A stretch of DNA of 6,973 nt, from the NCBI GenBank assembly GCA_035291485.1, contig DATDSA010000002.1, forward strand, positions 1-6,973. Reading direction: 5' to 3'. Shown here one piece after another: positions 6,298 to 6,973 of this stretch (positions are counted from its first letter, which is position 1; the number at the start of each line of letters is the position of its first letter). This DNA is from 9FT-COMBO-53-11 sp035291485. Its GTDB lineage: Bacteria > Patescibacteriota > WWE3 > 9FT-COMBO-53-11. The notes under the pieces are model-generated. The model ran no database searches. It was not told the DNA's origin and saw only the letters and a program-made list of their open reading frames with translations. The position numbers and the translations under genes are program-made.

Positions 6298-6591
6298 GTG
6301 AGCAAAAAAACCAGCCAAGAGAAGGATCTGGCTCGTCTCCGCCGGCAGATAGAGGTGCTAAGGGCCCAAAACAGCGAACGTTCTCACGACTACTCCCCTC
6401 CCCCGCGGGAGGTAAGAGAAGAAAACAAGCCGGAAAAATCCGCGGAACCCCCGATCAAGAATTTGGAAATCAGAAAAGTCGCCCCTAAATTTATTAAATC
6501 CGATCTACTCAAAACCACCGCCCTCGCTTTGATTGCCCTGGCGATTATTCTTTTGCTCTATCTACTGCGCAATCAAATTCCGTTCTTATAA
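6298..6591 (+). CDS. Small membrane-anchored protein of unknown function
   Basis: This 97-residue protein begins at GTG. The N-terminus is highly charged and probably helical (EKDLARLRRQIEVLRAQNSE, about 8-27), which could form a short coiled coil. A Pro/Glu/Lys-rich linker follows (about 33-67). A single hydrophobic segment at about 71-90 is followed by a short tail, RNQIPFL. The layout is that of a tail-anchored protein with its soluble part in the cytoplasm. I recognise no family. There is no Shine-Dalgarno directly upstream; the only GGAG (6273-6276) is more than 20 bp away, which fits the leaderless model. It is divergent from the DUF3048 gene and lies about 100 bp before rnpB. Coding status is supported by its length, sensible composition, its own promoter and the lack of a competing gene. 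Confidence 0.72.
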   Translation: MSKKTSQEKDLARLRRQIEVLRAQNSERSHDYSPPPREVREENKPEKSAEPPIKNLEIRKVAPKFIKSDLLKTTALALIALAIILLLYLLRNQIPFL

Positions 6592-6660
6592 ACCAGGGTT
6601 TGGCTCCCCAGCCCAAAGGATAATATAAGCTGGATAAATATTTCCAAAGTACTGAAATTG

Positions 6661-6690
6661 TTGGGGAATTTCAAGACCTCGTGATAAAAT
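6661..6690 (+). promoter_or_regulatory. Promoter of rnpB
   Basis: TAAAAT at 6685-6690 is a good -10 box with an extended TG at 6682-6683. A weak -35, TTGGGG, lies at 6661-6666 with an 18-bp spacer. Transcription would start near 6697, just before the first RNase P helices. The rest of the gap 6592-6660 shows only a weak GGCT/AGCC hairpin (6602-6613) without a T-run, so I call no terminator there. Confidence 0.6.
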
Positions 6691-6696
6691 ATAGAT

Positions 6697-6973
6697 GCGT
6701 AGGAAATCGGACGATCGCCCCCACGTCGCGTAAAGCTATGAGGGGGAGGAAAGTCCTGACTCCTTAGAGCAAGGGTTGGGCCGCAAGGTCCGACGGGTGA
6801 CTGCTGGTGCCCCGACGCGAAAGCTGTCGGGGACGGGTCTCGAATCAACGAGACCCGAGAGCAACAGAGACGAGCTTGGATCTAAACCGCAAGGCATGAT
6901 TCAAGAGTGAAACGGGCAATCCCACCTGGAGCAATCCACGAACGCACCTCAGGCTGCTCGCCGATGCTTTTGA
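6697..6973 (+). ncRNA. rnpB: RNase P RNA (rnpB), 3' end cut by the window edge
   Basis: RNase P RNA is the catalytic subunit that trims tRNA 5' leaders. The conserved block GAGGAAAGTCC with CTCC downstream (6747-6763) is the 5' strand of P4 and its flank. GCAACAGAGA at 6861-6870 and CCTGGAGCAA with AGGCTGCTCG (6925-6960) match other conserved blocks of bacterial type A RNA. Helices I can pair by eye: P3 6718-6722/6742-6746; an extra hairpin 6775-6782/6787-6794 with a GCAA loop; P8 6810-6816/6826-6832 capped by GCGAAAGC; P9 6834-6842/6849-6857; P12 6875-6882/6898-6905; P15 6929-6933/6955-6959. P13, P14, P16 and P17 have no room. P18, the 3' strand of P4 and P1 lie beyond the edge. The 5' end near 6697 is set from the promoter and is approximate. 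Confidence 0.93.

Noticed and set aside
6602..6613. Hairpin GGCT/AGCC as a terminator for the 97-residue gene
   Set aside because: The stem is only four pairs and no T-run follows, so termination cannot be supported.
6573..6848. Minus-strand open frame over the rnpB start
   Set aside because: It overlaps the conserved P4 block and the P8 hairpin of RNase P RNA and has no recognisable protein features.

Overview
The window looks like a chromosomal fragment from a bacterium with a compact genome. The best guess is a Candidate Phyla Radiation (Patescibacteria) member. The support is indirect: tightly packed housekeeping genes, short versions of SecD and RecJ, a winged-helix/nucleotidyltransferase fusion of a type I associate with CPR genomes, and a trimmed RNase P RNA. 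No 16S rRNA or ribosomal protein is present, so the placement is inference only. There are no convincing mobile elements, CRISPR arrays or phage genes.

Minus-strand block (about 6191 down to 1, reading right to left). In transcription order it holds: a membrane-anchored DUF3048 protein; a probable terminator and a perfect palindrome; a winged-helix regulator with a nucleotidyltransferase-like C-terminus; a small AbrB/MazE-type DNA-binding protein; secD; secF; recJ; and the first 83 codons of a Rel/SpoT-type HD-domain protein that runs off the left edge. AbrB and secD overlap by 4 bp (ATGA), secD and secF are 1 bp apart, and the other gaps from the regulator onward are 25 to 37 bp. This suggests one operon joining Sec export (SecDF), DNA repair (RecJ) and possibly (p)ppGpp metabolism, headed by two small regulators.

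Plus-strand block (6298 to the right edge). A strand switch at about 6195-6297 separates the DUF3048 gene from a 97-residue protein with one C-terminal membrane segment. Its GTG start lies where transcription from a good promoter would begin, so the mRNA may be leaderless. About 100 bp downstream, rnpB (RNase P RNA) begins under its own promoter and is cut by the right edge.

Three things deserve a second look. First, the RNase P RNA has a type-A-like core but lacks P13, P14, P16 and P17, has an extra P5.1-like hairpin, and has no GGU motif where L15 normally reads the tRNA 3' CCA. Second, two unrelated short tandem repeats lie inside conserved genes: a 9-bp unit in recJ and a 7-bp unit in secF. 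Third, a small AbrB-type regulator is translationally coupled to secD. No wholly new multi-gene system is evident.
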